64,000 nucleotides of DNA from positions 162,708 to 226,707 of the forward strand of contig NZ_JANZYP010000006.1 of the NCBI RefSeq assembly GCF_025506355.1, given 5' to 3'. The number at the start of each line of letters is the position of its first letter. Within the stretch, counting starts at the first letter, position 1. The stretch comes from Sphaerisporangium corydalis (GTDB taxonomy: Bacteria; Actinomycetota; Actinomycetes; Streptosporangiales; Streptosporangiaceae). The notes beneath the pieces were generated by a model. The model worked only from the letters and a program-made list of their open reading frames with translations, was not told where the DNA came from and ran no database searches. A program made the translations under genes and the position numbers. This document shows, one piece after another, positions 52,373 through 61,322 of the stretch.

Positions 52373-52895
52373 GGCGGCGCAGAAGCCCCCTGACGTCGAG
52401 ATGCTCCGGGAGGCGCAGCCGTGGCCCCACCCCGATTGTCTGGCGTGCCGCTTTCCCCGGATGGATGGGTAATAGGGTCGCGGCGGTGCGTCCCCGGTCG
52501 GCGGGAGCGGTCCAGTGCGGCGGGCGCGCCGTACGGTGGGCGGCGGGCCGTGCGGCGGCGCGGAGCGCCGTCGCCTTGATTCTCATGAGCGCAACTCGGC
52601 AAGTCTGGCGGCTCCTCATAGCGGCTTCTCAGACCTTTCTACTGCGGCATGCTGCCCCCCGGGCGTCTCCAGGCCTGCGTGAGGACCCACTTGTCCTTTT
52701 CTGTTGACTCACCTGCTAGCTGATCGACAGTGCGTCCTGATGGTCATCCGAAACGTTGAATAGGGGCCACTCGAAAATAGTCTGGCGCGTGCAGCTGCCC
52801 CAGAAGGTCGCAGAAGTAGGGAACGCGACGACCGTCGAGGCGCTACGGTATGAACCGACTCAAGACGCACAGTAAGCACATGGCTCTCTTCTTCA
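52373..52895. other. Gap without a supported gene
   Basis: About 520 bp. It is G+C-rich in 52440-52580 and A+T-richer on both sides, so it may be a patchwork of insertions. Short frames exist on both strands but none has a convincing start, codon pattern or family. Promoters for the small ORF operon at 52979 probably lie at its right end. Confidence 0.4.
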
Positions 52896-52978
52896 ACATC
52901 TTCTTGCAGGTCACGCGAGGGTTCCCCGGACGTGCCCACCGGCGTCAAGCCTCGTTCCTTCAACCAGGGAGTATCGCC
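52896..52978 (+). promoter_or_regulatory. Duplicated 5' leader, copy A
   Basis: ACATCTTCTTGCAGGTC begins a stretch of about 80 bp that ends at ATGTCGGC and is closely similar to copy B at 53449-53526. Shared blocks are CAGGTC-CGCGAGG, GGACGTG-CCA and GCGTCA, giving a conserved GACG-N10-CGTC inverted repeat. It probably carries a common regulator-binding site and ribosome-binding site. Confidence 0.55.
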
Positions 52979-53191
52979 ATGTCGGCGCCCCCGTTTGGCC
53001 GCAGACTGCCAGCTGTCAAGAGAGGCCCTCAGCGGATCACCTGCCAGGCCTTACAGTCCTCCCCCTGTCCGCGAATCCGCCTCCTCGATCAGTTGCGGCG
53101 GCAGCAGCAGCTCGCCGAAGCAACCAGGGCCCATGTCCATAGCAGCCCGGATTTTGCCGGCGTGATGGAGAGGGAGGCGACGCGGGCATGA
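52979..53191 (+). CDS. Small hypothetical ORF in the element
   Basis: 70 residues beginning MSAPPFGRR, directly behind leader copy A. Its TGA overlaps the next ATG (ATGA), which supports translation. Basic and helical at the C-terminus (RIRLLDQLRRQQQLAEATRA). No family recognised. Its first codons resemble those of the drmA-like gene, consistent with duplication of leader plus start. Confidence 0.4.
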   Translation: MSAPPFGRRLPAVKRGPQRITCQALQSSPCPRIRLLDQLRRQQQLAEATRAHVHSSPDFAGVMEREATRA

Positions 53192-53379
53192 GTTCCCAAA
53201 ACCCTGACAGCGATCGCTGGCGCCGTATCGCGTGGCGGATCGTCATCATCGGGGGAGCAGCTAGCGCGGTCGCGGTCGCTGTCGCCGTACAGCCCGCCTG
53301 GGCAGTCCCGATCGGTGCCGGGCTGACCGCTGCCGGATTCCTTTGGGACGTCCTTCATCGGAATCGGCGGGATAAGTAG
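53188..53379 (+). CDS. Small membrane protein
   Basis: 63 residues: a polar N-terminus (SSQNPDSDRWRR), two hydrophobic helices (IAWRIVIIGGAASAVAVAVAV and VPIGAGLTAAGFLWDVL), then a basic tail (HRNRRDK). ATGA overlap with the previous ORF. A perfect hairpin follows 21 bp after the stop. Function unknown; small two-helix proteins in defence islands can be effectors, but nothing here shows that. Confidence 0.5.
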   Translation: MSSQNPDSDRWRRIAWRIVIIGGAASAVAVAVAVQPAWAVPIGAGLTAAGFLWDVLHRNRRDK

Positions 53380-53399
53380 CTCCTATCGATAGGGCGCAC

Positions 53400-53429
53400 T
53401 GCGGTCCGGCGAATCCTCGCCGGACCGCA
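53400..53429 (+). terminator. Perfect hairpin before the drmA leader
   Basis: TGCGGTCCGGCGA (53400-53412) and its exact complement (53417-53429) around ATCC: a 13-bp stem between the small membrane protein gene and leader copy B. It likely terminates the small-ORF transcript or insulates drmAB. Confidence 0.7.
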
Positions 53430-53448
53430 CGGCCATCGTTCCGTCCCG

Positions 53449-53526
53449 ACATCTTATACAGGTCGCGCGAGGTCCTTCCGGACGTGTCCATTAGCGTCAC
53501 GCCCCCTCTAATTAGGGAGACACATC
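53449..53526 (+). promoter_or_regulatory. Duplicated 5' leader, copy B, before the drmA-like gene
   Basis: Homologous to copy A: CAGGTCGCGCGAGG, CCGGACGTGTCCA, TAGCGTCA, then AGGGAGA about 8 bases before ATGTCGGC. Conservation of the GACG-N10-CGTC element in two separate leaders of one element points to shared control. Confidence 0.55.
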
Positions 53527-56500
53527 ATGTCGGCATCGCCCCATAGTCAGTTCCCGACGGCGGCCGTAGCGCATGCTCAACGTCATGATGCCATGCTCGG
53601 TTGCCTTTCGCAGCGCATAGTTGATCAAGCGGTTGGACTTTCGATTCCCATAGGAACTCGCCTACTGGATCAGCCGCATAGAAGGCTTTGGTTGGGCATG
53701 CTGGCCAGCGAGCCTAAGCTGATAGCTGAAACCAACGCTGGCTATCGTGGCCTTCAGATCACTCCACCCGCTCAGGGCTTTTCGTTCCGAGTAGCAACCT
53801 TGCCCGATATCCTCACTGTCGAGGTGAGCGCAGCTGCTTACCTGGCACTTCATCCGACCCTCGAAGAACAGATCAGCGTAGACAAGTTCAACTCTGTCGA
53901 CCTGAGTGGAAAAGATTCCAATACAAACGACAGCGGGAAAACGCGAGGCGCCTCCACGAATGATGCCAACATACTGCGCACCAATGCCATGACATCCGCA
54001 ACCAGCCGAGCCAGAGGCTACAAGCTAGCACACGTATGGACGAAGATTGCTATAGAGCCGGTACGGATCAACGCTGCTCTACCGGCGGGTGGGGCAAGAT
54101 CAATGCGTGTCGGTGAACCAGAAATCGCAGGCGCCTTCAGGGCGGCTATCGCTCGCAGGGCCGGTGAGCTCTTTCGGCAACGGCGTACTGGCACACCAAA
54201 CGGCGCTTTCCCTCGCGACGATGACCTCGTCGACGAACGAACATGGGCCTCGTACAGTGCCCGCAATCTCATCCGTGCGGACGACATTAGCCCGCCCGAA
54301 CATCGAGCGGCTATCGAAATCGACATCATGTCCGTTGACGGCCTCTTTGAAATATTTGTTGCCGTAGTCAATACAAGCCCGGCTCCTATTCATCAGTTGA
54401 TCGATGGTGTTCGGCCCTATGAAGAGGAGTATCTCGATACACGCCTCTTCGAAGTTGAACTGACCGCCACGGGTGCCACGGAGGTCATTCCGTATGAACT
54501 TGAGCAGGTGGCTCAGTCGCACCGCTATGAGCGGTCGGTGGACGCTTTCGGCCATGCCTCGCCGGTTTCCTGCAAACAAGAAAACGGGCACACCACGCTG
54601 CGAACGCTATTCGCTGCCGAAGAATCTACATCACGAGGATATCCAAGAAAGTTTTCAAAGGGTCGAGATGGTCGAGAAGGCGAGATTGATACCTATTTTG
54701 ACTCTCTAATCAGTGATCCAGTAGGCATCGTCTCGAAACTGGTGGAGATGCTACAAATCTGGGTAGATGATCATTGGAGCTCTGCTGAGCTCAATGTTCT
54801 CCATCAGACGCGAGGTTGGAACGTAACAGCACGGAAAGAAGCCGAGGAAGATGCTCAGGCCGCTCGTGAGGAAGTCGAGTGGGTCAAGGCAGGACTGGAG
54901 GTACTGCGTTCTAATGAGGCCGTCCGTGACGCCTTCGTCGCTGCGAACCGAGTGGTCAAAGCTGCCGCGCAGGGCGATTATAGTCTTTGGCACCCCTTCC
55001 AAGTGGCTTGGATCGTCGGTTGTCTTCCCGGTATGGTGAATCCAAGAGAGCACAACAAAGTAAACATCGTCTGGTTCCAGACCGGTGGCGGAAAGTCGGA
55101 AGCCTACCTTGGGCTGATGCTGGTCACGCTATTTTACGGTCGTTACACAGGGGTGACTGCCGGCACCCAGGTATGGGCCCGGTTCCCCCTGCGTTTGCTT
55201 GCAATGCAACAGACTGAACGCTTCGCCAAGATGGTTTTCAACGCTGAGGTCGTACGGCAGGACGACCCTCGCATCTCGGGGACGGCAGCATTTGGCATCG
55301 GCTATTTTGTCGGCGATGGCAACACTCCCAACAAGCTCCACAAACCCGGTAGTCTCTTTCAGGGGCCTGACCCTAGTTCGCCGAAAACCGCAGAAGCATG
55401 TCGTGTTCTGAGCAAATGCCCATTGTGTAATGAGCCAGTCGACGTACGTTGGGACGATGCAAGTCACACCATGCGGCATATCTGTAATAACCGGTTCTGT
55501 CGTTTGCGTGGGGTCTTGCCCGTATGGGGGGTGGATGACGACATCTATCGCCGCGCCCCCTCCGTGCTGGTTGGCACCGTAGACAAGCTGGCACAGCTTG
55601 GACAGAACCAGGCGTTTCAGGTTCTGCTTGGTCGGCCTCACTCCCGTTGCCCAAAGCACGGATATTCCGCGAACCCTACGTGGTGCTCTGTCTTCGGCTG
55701 CAAAGAGGAGCGATATCCGATTCCTCCTGGCTTCGGACATATACGACTTGAGATAGCCGACGAGCTGCACCTGCTGGACGAAAGTCTCGGTGCTCTCGAC
55801 GGTATGTACGAATCGCTGCTGCAAACCATCAGCGAGCACCTCAAGAATGAACCCCTACAGATCGTCGCCGCAACAGCGACCATCGAGGGATATCACAAGC
55901 AGGTAGCGCATCTTTATGAACGCGAGGCGCACCGCTTCCCTGTCAATGGGCCTGAGCCTGGGGAGACCTTTTGGTCTACGATAAGGGTCGATATCCCTAT
56001 GCGTCGGTACCTAGGCGTTCGATCTAGGGCGAGCACTATGGTTACGGCTACCCGCGAGATCGCTATGGTCCATGCACAGTGGGTACGTGACCTTTGTGAA
56101 CGGCCGGATGTGGTTGTAGCAGAGGCCGGCCTAAACGCCAATGACGCGCGTCTTATAAAGGAAGCTCAGCTGGCGGGTGAGGATCTGTACGAAGTGCTGG
56201 TGGCGTACTGTTTGCGCAATGAAGATCTAACAAGTCTTACCCGTGACCACGCCGTGCAGGAAATCCTCACGAGCGAGGATAACCTCGTCACTATCAATGG
56301 AGACGCCGACGCAGAGACGGTGCGTAAGGCCGTAGATAGACTTATCCATCCACCATCGGATAACTCAAGTCGAGTCAAGATCATTGCTGCAACTAAGGCG
56401 ATTGGCCACGGCTTTGACGTGGCGCGACTGGGTGTCATGGCTGTAATGGGTACGCCCACGCAAGCTGCCGAAATCATTCAGGCTTCAGCGCGCGTGGGGC

Positions 56501-57009
56501 GGAGTCATCCCGGCCTTGTCGTGAATGTCATAAACCCGAGTAGAGATAGGGATGCCAGCGTTTTTCGCTATTATCCGGAGTGGATTCGCTATCTAGATCG
56601 TCTAGTGCATAAAGTGCCGGTGAACCGCCAGTCCGTGCCTGTGTTGAAGCGAGTGCTGCCCGGCGGTCTCATGGCTTGGCTCCTCCAAGTCCTCGATCGG
56701 AAGTGGATCACCGGAGGTCGTAGACGGAAGTCGTTAGCTGACTCGACCTCCTTTCGTGACGCTGTCAACAATGGCGATATCAATCGAGAGCTGTTGATCT
56801 CACTACTACGCCGCGGCTTCTACATCGACGACACGAACGTCTATCACAGGATGCACCGCGAGGCAATTGACACCTGGGTCGACGATCAGCTCACAGCGTT
56901 GCCCTTGCGAGCGGAGAGTGGCAAGAGGCTACCGGATCTGCTACGCCCGTCCGTTCCCCGGTCTCTTAGAGACATTGAAGAGCCTCTCACCATCTATGGC
57001 GACGTGTAA
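53527..57009 (+). CDS. drmA: DISARM DrmA-like SF2 helicase
   Basis: 1160 residues. After an N-terminal half without known motifs, the helicase core shows Walker A FQTGGGKSEAYLG near residue 518, DExH box as ADELHLLDE near 745, motif III VAATATIEGY, and motif VI QASARVGRSHPG near 985. Two Cys clusters (CPLCNEP...CNNRFC near 635-655 and CPKHG...CSVFGC near 705-725) look like zinc ribbons within the core. Size, order and the following DUF1998 gene match DrmA of DISARM anti-phage systems. It is followed 60 bp later by the DrmB-like gene on the same strand. Codon use is much less G+C-biased than in the left arm. Confidence 0.83.
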   Translation: MSASPHSQFPTAAVAHAQRHDAMLGCLSQRIVDQAVGLSIPIGTRLLDQPHRRLWLGMLASEPKLIAETNAGYRGLQITPPAQGFSFRVATLPDILTVEVSAAAYLALHPTLEEQISVDKFNSVDLSGKDSNTNDSGKTRGASTNDANILRTNAMTSATSRARGYKLAHVWTKIAIEPVRINAALPAGGARSMRVGEPEIAGAFRAAIARRAGELFRQRRTGTPNGAFPRDDDLVDERTWASYSARNLIRADDISPPEHRAAIEIDIMSVDGLFEIFVAVVNTSPAPIHQLIDGVRPYEEEYLDTRLFEVELTATGATEVIPYELEQVAQSHRYERSVDAFGHASPVSCKQENGHTTLRTLFAAEESTSRGYPRKFSKGRDGREGEIDTYFDSLISDPVGIVSKLVEMLQIWVDDHWSSAELNVLHQTRGWNVTARKEAEEDAQAAREEVEWVKAGLEVLRSNEAVRDAFVAANRVVKAAAQGDYSLWHPFQVAWIVGCLPGMVNPREHNKVNIVWFQTGGGKSEAYLGLMLVTLFYGRYTGVTAGTQVWARFPLRLLAMQQTERFAKMVFNAEVVRQDDPRISGTAAFGIGYFVGDGNTPNKLHKPGSLFQGPDPSSPKTAEACRVLSKCPLCNEPVDVRWDDASHTMRHICNNRFCRLRGVLPVWGVDDDIYRRAPSVLVGTVDKLAQLGQNQAFQVLLGRPHSRCPKHGYSANPTWCSVFGCKEERYPIPPGFGHIRLEIADELHLLDESLGALDGMYESLLQTISEHLKNEPLQIVAATATIEGYHKQVAHLYEREAHRFPVNGPEPGETFWSTIRVDIPMRRYLGVRSRASTMVTATREIAMVHAQWVRDLCERPDVVVAEAGLNANDARLIKEAQLAGEDLYEVLVAYCLRNEDLTSLTRDHAVQEILTSEDNLVTINGDADAETVRKAVDRLIHPPSDNSSRVKIIAATKAIGHGFDVARLGVMAVMGTPTQAAEIIQASARVGRSHPGLVVNVINPSRDRDASVFRYYPEWIRYLDRLVHKVPVNRQSVPVLKRVLPGGLMAWLLQVLDRKWITGGRRRKSLADSTSFRDAVNNGDINRELLISLLRRGFYIDDTNVYHRMHREAIDTWVDDQLTALPLRAESGKRLPDLLRPSVPRSLRDIEEPLTIYGDV

Positions 57010-57069
57010 TCGGGCGCGTTTTCCCTTCAATTCCATAGACTTATCCTGCTCGTGAGGAGAGACTTTGCT

Positions 57070-58938
57070 ATGGCTTTTGACAAGCTCAATCGCAGCAACA
57101 TTGCGGCGCTTTGGCGTTATATGCCTGGTCAACCATACAACTGGTCATCTAAGGGGTCCGTTGTAGGGAAAGCTCCACGTCAGGTAACGCCCCTCGACCT
57201 GCCCGAGGGATGGGTTGCCCCTCAACTTCACCGCTTGCTCCTGCCCTTCGGCGCCGCGAATGCTGGCAATCCAGGTGCGAGAGCTGAGTTAGAGGTCATC
57301 GGGCGAGGTCAATTCGTCTTGGTGAAGGCCGAAGACCTTGGCGCCGAACGCTTTCCCAACAGCTTCCTATGCCGTGTCTGCTGCATATTCAAGATTATCC
57401 AGACCGGTGAGCCGGCTCCATTTTGCCCCACCCGAAATCATGGACTGATGGAGCAGTTCTCCTGGTGCGAGGTCCACGAGTGTGGCCATCTCGAAGAGAT
57501 CAGTGTGCCAAGATGCGATCATAGTTGCCGCGCGCCAATGCGGCTGCACAATACTCGTGAGCTGCAAACTTCTCGGTGGTACTGGACCTGTAGCCACTGT
57601 CAAATTCGCTCGGAACAACCGATCGTGAAGTGGTGCACGACCTGCCGGGCTGGTCGCCCTCAGATCATGCGGGTGCCCCAGTCTTCGGCTTACTATCCGC
57701 AGGTAATCACTGTCATCAACCCTCCGACACGAAATGGTTACGCTGAGCTTGCTCATGAGCGTGTCTACGCGGCAGCTGTAGCTCAAAGCCTCGGCATTCT
57801 TCCCCGTGGCACGGAAGGATTGCGCTTAGCCGCAGGCGGGGCTTTGGCTGACAGCGCGCTTCGGCAAGCGGAGGAGACAGCGGCCGCTCTGGGACTGAAA
57901 CAGGATGACGATCTGTACGAGCAGCTGATCACCAGGGCCAAACAACAGGCGGACGATATTCCAGCGTGGGCAGCACAAGTCGACGCCCTGGGAAGGTCTC
58001 CTGAGACTATTGATGCCTTCGGCGAGGAATGCCGTCAACTGGGACTTGCCTGGGATGCCGCGCCACTTACGGTGCAGAATCTGCTGCATGGCGGTGCGGA
58101 TACTCCGTTGGAGTCGATCTATCAGCAGTATAAGGAACTGTTCTCACAATACAAGTTCGTTAACGTCACACTCCTGCGCGAGCTACCGATCGCTTACATT
58201 GTCGCTGGCTACACGCGAATCAGTGGGAAGGCGGTGTCCACGACGCGCCGCGGCACTCGTACCACGACACGATTTCGGTTTTTTCCGGCGAGCCGCGACA
58301 GCAAGTTCCCCATGTACGGTGTGCGTACGGATACCGAAGGCCTGCTGTTTGAGCTGGACAAGCTGGCGGTGGTCGAGTGGCTAGTGGACTCTGGAGTAGT
58401 GGACGCTCCTGGCGTTAACACCCAACAGGACGCGCAGAGGTGGATCTACGAAACTGTCGACCCAGTCACGGACGCTTTCAGTACTCCTAAGGATCCCGTC
58501 ACAAAAGCGATTCTTGGCCTTGTTCACTCGATGGCGCATCGCACGATGAAGGCCCTTGCTGCGAGGTGCGGGCTCAATGTGGATTCGCTCGCAGAGTTCA
58601 TGTTCCCTACCAATTGCGCCTTTCTCATTTATGCAAACACTCGCAGTGAGTTCACCCTCGGAGGACTAGAACATGTCTACCGATTTGATCTGGTGGACGC
58701 GCTGCGGGAATTGGATGCAGAGCAACGGTGTGTATTTGATCCGCCCTGTAGACGGGATTTCGGCGGGGCATGCGCCGCCTGTCTTCATATCTCAGAGGTC
58801 GCCTGCACTCGTTTCAATACGGTGCTAGATCGTAATCTGCTCTTCGGGACACTGCCGCCGCTAGCTCCTACCGAAGACGGTTCGTCGTTGCCAGGCTCAA
58901 AGGAGGATGTGCGGTGGGTCAGGTACTGGGGGCGCTAG
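57070..58938 (+). CDS. drmB: DISARM DrmB-like DUF1998 protein
   Basis: 622 residues from ATG 57070, chosen because GAGGAGA lies 8 bases upstream. An N-terminal zinc-like region has several Cys pairs (FLCRVCCIF, CEVHECGHL, CDHSC, WTCSHCQIRS, WCTTC). The C-terminal DUF1998 part has VHSMAHRTMKALAARCGLN and the Cys-rich end FDPPCRRDFGGACAACLHIS. DrmB pairs with DrmA in DISARM and contributes to DNA binding. No phospholipase-D-like drmC follows; instead the strand switches to Vsr and a methyltransferase. Confidence 0.82.
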   Translation: MAFDKLNRSNIAALWRYMPGQPYNWSSKGSVVGKAPRQVTPLDLPEGWVAPQLHRLLLPFGAANAGNPGARAELEVIGRGQFVLVKAEDLGAERFPNSFLCRVCCIFKIIQTGEPAPFCPTRNHGLMEQFSWCEVHECGHLEEISVPRCDHSCRAPMRLHNTRELQTSRWYWTCSHCQIRSEQPIVKWCTTCRAGRPQIMRVPQSSAYYPQVITVINPPTRNGYAELAHERVYAAAVAQSLGILPRGTEGLRLAAGGALADSALRQAEETAAALGLKQDDDLYEQLITRAKQQADDIPAWAAQVDALGRSPETIDAFGEECRQLGLAWDAAPLTVQNLLHGGADTPLESIYQQYKELFSQYKFVNVTLLRELPIAYIVAGYTRISGKAVSTTRRGTRTTTRFRFFPASRDSKFPMYGVRTDTEGLLFELDKLAVVEWLVDSGVVDAPGVNTQQDAQRWIYETVDPVTDAFSTPKDPVTKAILGLVHSMAHRTMKALAARCGLNVDSLAEFMFPTNCAFLIYANTRSEFTLGGLEHVYRFDLVDALRELDAEQRCVFDPPCRRDFGGACAACLHISEVACTRFNTVLDRNLLFGTLPPLAPTEDGSSLPGSKEDVRWVRYWGR

Positions 58939-58976
58939 CTTTCTGACGAGGCAGGACCATCTAAGTTCCCTAATTT

Positions 58977-59789
58977 CTACTCAGGTCGTGCGTCGGTGCT
59001 CGATGTTGATAGTCGGTTTGATCGACGGCGCACAGCCTGGGCGATGCGGTCGGCGGTTTCGGTGGGATCCTCGTGTTCCCACACCCTTACTACCAACCAG
59101 CCGGCGGCAAGAAGCTTCGCGTCCGTGTCTCGGTCTCGGGCTTGGTTTTTGGCAATCTTGTCCTTCCAGAACTCATCGTTATGGCGTGCGGCCCTGTAGT
59201 GCTCAGGGCAGCCGTGCCAATAGCACCCATCGGAGAAGACCGCGACTCTCGCCTTGGTAAAGACGACATCCGCACGCCGTTTCAGCTCTTGGATCGGACG
59301 AGCATCCACGCGGTACCGAAGCCCTAGGTTATGAATAGCTGATCGGAGCGCGAGTTCAGGTTTGGTGTCTCTGCTTCGGTTAGCTTTCATCACGGTGCGC
59401 ACTGCGGGCGAGCTTGCCCACGAGTCGGTCGAAGCATCAGGAGTCGTAACGAGCTGCTGTTCTTGAGCCAGGTGCCAAGCACTAGCAAGATTCAGTGCTC
59501 TAGTCGGCTGAGAAACCTCGCCTAGGTACGTTTCGCGAGTTTTTCCTCTATCGGACCAGCGCAGATATGCCCGGATTCGACGAGTTCTCGGAAGGACCTT
59601 CAACTCAACGGACGCCCTAGCGGTACGGCCATCACCAAGGTCGACCAGTCGGCGGTCACCTCCGCCTGCGGCCCGATCCTGCTCGGCGGTGCGTGCGGCG
59701 CGGCTTAAGCCAGGCCGACATTTCCATGCTCGCGCGGGGGGTGGCTCATCTTTCCACCGTCCAGAGTCCGAGGGTGGCGAGGGAATCAT
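58977..59789 (-). CDS. vsr: Vsr very-short-patch-repair endonuclease with N-terminal extension
   Basis: 270 residues. The Vsr domain (about 140-265) is complete: SPAVRTVMKANRSRDTKPEL, LGLRYRVDARPI, RADVVFTKARVAVFSDGCYW, HGCPEHYR and AAGWLVVRVWEHEDP. It nicks at T:G mismatches from deaminated 5-methylcytosine. ATG 59789 overlaps the dcm stop (ATGA), so both are co-translated. The first 130 residues form an extra domain (ASVELKVLPRTRRIRAYLRW, SDRGKTRETYLGEV), seen in some actinobacterial Vsr proteins as I recall. It protects the methylated recognition sites. Confidence 0.9.
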   Translation of the reverse strand: MIPSPPSDSGRWKDEPPPARAWKCRPGLSRAARTAEQDRAAGGGDRRLVDLGDGRTARASVELKVLPRTRRIRAYLRWSDRGKTRETYLGEVSQPTRALNLASAWHLAQEQQLVTTPDASTDSWASSPAVRTVMKANRSRDTKPELALRSAIHNLGLRYRVDARPIQELKRRADVVFTKARVAVFSDGCYWHGCPEHYRAARHNDEFWKDKIAKNQARDRDTDAKLLAAGWLVVRVWEHEDPTETADRIAQAVRRRSNRLSTSSTDARPE

Positions 59790-61060
59790 CTCGGGCGCTC
59801 GGCCTCCTCCAGTACCGTGGCCACCGCGCTGGCGAAGACCTGTCCGAGCAGTACGGGGACCGCGTTGCCGAGCTGTCGCATCTTCTCCCCCCGCGGGCCA
59901 GCGAGCGCCCAATCGTCGGGGAACGTCATGACTCGGGCCGTCTCGCGGACCGTCATATACCGATGTGTTCCGTCGTCCAGCAGCAACACCGACTCGCCTC
60001 CTGGGACGCCATGCACGCCAGCCTTGACCGTTTTCGCGGGACGATCGAGTTCGTTTGGTGTATGTCCAGGATAGATTCGCGCGTCTGGCCAGCCGATATG
60101 GTCTGTGAATCCGCCGAGGTTGTGTTCCTTGCGGTCGAGTCGCTCCACCGGTGGCAGAGGCTCTTGCCCGTCGATCCCCTTGATCGCGTCTCGTAGCGTG
60201 CGCCAGGGCAGTAGTCGTTCCGCATCGCTCCGCAATAGTGGTTGCTGCGGAATCCGGGCCATCACCCGGCCTCGAACTTCCCGGGGAACCTCGGGATGCC
60301 GTGCCCAGTAGGAGCCATCGATCATGTGCTCGTGAAGGCTAGCCTCAGAGAAACGCGGCTTCACTAGCTGTCTGAACCTCTTCCTGTTGATCCTGAGATC
60401 ACATCGGAAGGCAACGATGAACACCCTGTTCCTGATCTGCGGGACACCGTAGTCCGCCGCGTTCACCGGAAAGTGCATCACGTCATAACGTTCGTGCGGG
60501 TCTACCGCGTTCGTCTCCAGCAGGTGACGGAGCACCTCGTCATGATCCCGCCAGGTGCTGCCGTCCTTCCGTTGCTCGAAGGGCAGCGAGAGCTCGCGCT
60601 TGATGTAGTCGAAGTACGGCTTGAAGGAGGGGCGTAGGAGACCACGAACGTTCTCGCAAATGACTGCCTTTGGCTCCATCTCTCGAACGGCTCGGAACAT
60701 GTGTGGGAAGCCATTGCGATCATCCTCATCGCCCTTGGCGATCCCGCCTAGGCTGAACGGTTGGCAGGGCGGCCCTCCCGCCAGTACGTCGACGTGCCCC
60801 TTCAGATAGTCGAAGTCGACCTTTCGGATATCACCCATGAGGAGCGGCGGACGCTCACCTGGCCCTGGGATCGGTGGGCGCTCACCACCTACCTCGTACG
60901 CCTCCGCCTTGTGTGCCAGTGTCTCGCAGGCCCGTCTGTCGATCTCGTTGAACAGCAGCGGACGAAAGCCGGCCCGCTCGACCGCCATAGCGAGGCCGCC
61001 ACCACCTGCGAACAACTCGACACATGTCCTACCAGCGGAGACATCCAACTGTTCAGCCAT
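59786..61060 (-). CDS. dcm: DNA (cytosine-5) methyltransferase
   Basis: 424 residues. C5-MTase motifs: I CVELFAGGGGLAMAVERAGF, IV GGPPCQPFSLGGI (catalytic Cys), VI CENVRGLLRPSF, VIII VPQIRNRVFIVAF, IX-X ending MRQLGNAVPVLLGQVFA. It is the cognate protector of the divergent Eco29kI-family restriction gene and may also serve as the DISARM DrmMII-type methylase. The start at 61060 has no obvious ribosome-binding site. A CCGCGG, the known Eco29kI target, lies 13 bases before the start. Confidence 0.94.
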   Translation of the reverse strand: MAEQLDVSAGRTCVELFAGGGGLAMAVERAGFRPLLFNEIDRRACETLAHKAEAYEVGGERPPIPGPGERPPLLMGDIRKVDFDYLKGHVDVLAGGPPCQPFSLGGIAKGDEDDRNGFPHMFRAVREMEPKAVICENVRGLLRPSFKPYFDYIKRELSLPFEQRKDGSTWRDHDEVLRHLLETNAVDPHERYDVMHFPVNAADYGVPQIRNRVFIVAFRCDLRINRKRFRQLVKPRFSEASLHEHMIDGSYWARHPEVPREVRGRVMARIPQQPLLRSDAERLLPWRTLRDAIKGIDGQEPLPPVERLDRKEHNLGGFTDHIGWPDARIYPGHTPNELDRPAKTVKAGVHGVPGGESVLLLDDGTHRYMTVRETARVMTFPDDWALAGPRGEKMRQLGNAVPVLLGQVFASAVATVLEEAERPR

Positions 61061-61322
61061 GGGAGAAGCGTACCGCGGAGTTGTCGATCACGCGGCAGGT
61101 GTGTGGAGAACGTCCCCCATAGTTCAACACTCTGCCAGCACTCCCAAAGCGGGAAGATCTGCCACAATGGCGGTCCGGCGAGGGGTCGCAGGATCGGAAG
61201 CGCTCAGGCGGCGCCAGTCAAGGACACGCTTTGGTGTGACCCGCCAACGGCAGCCCATCCATTCCAACACCTTTGTCATACAACTTCGGCCCACGCATCA
61301 CCCCCAACCAAACGGAGCGCGC
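61061..61322. promoter_or_regulatory. Divergent R-M control region
   Basis: 262 bp between methylase and nuclease genes with no C-protein gene. CCGCGG at 61073-61078 sits immediately upstream of the methylase start. CGGAG precedes the proposed TTG start of the nuclease. No clear -35/-10 sequences were picked out. Confidence 0.4.

Noticed and set aside
53527..58938. Druantia or Zorya assignment for the helicase plus DUF1998 pair
   Set aside because: DUF1998 occurs in other systems, but two separate genes of about 1160 and 620 residues with a C5 methylase nearby fit DrmA-DrmB better; no other Druantia or Zorya genes are present.
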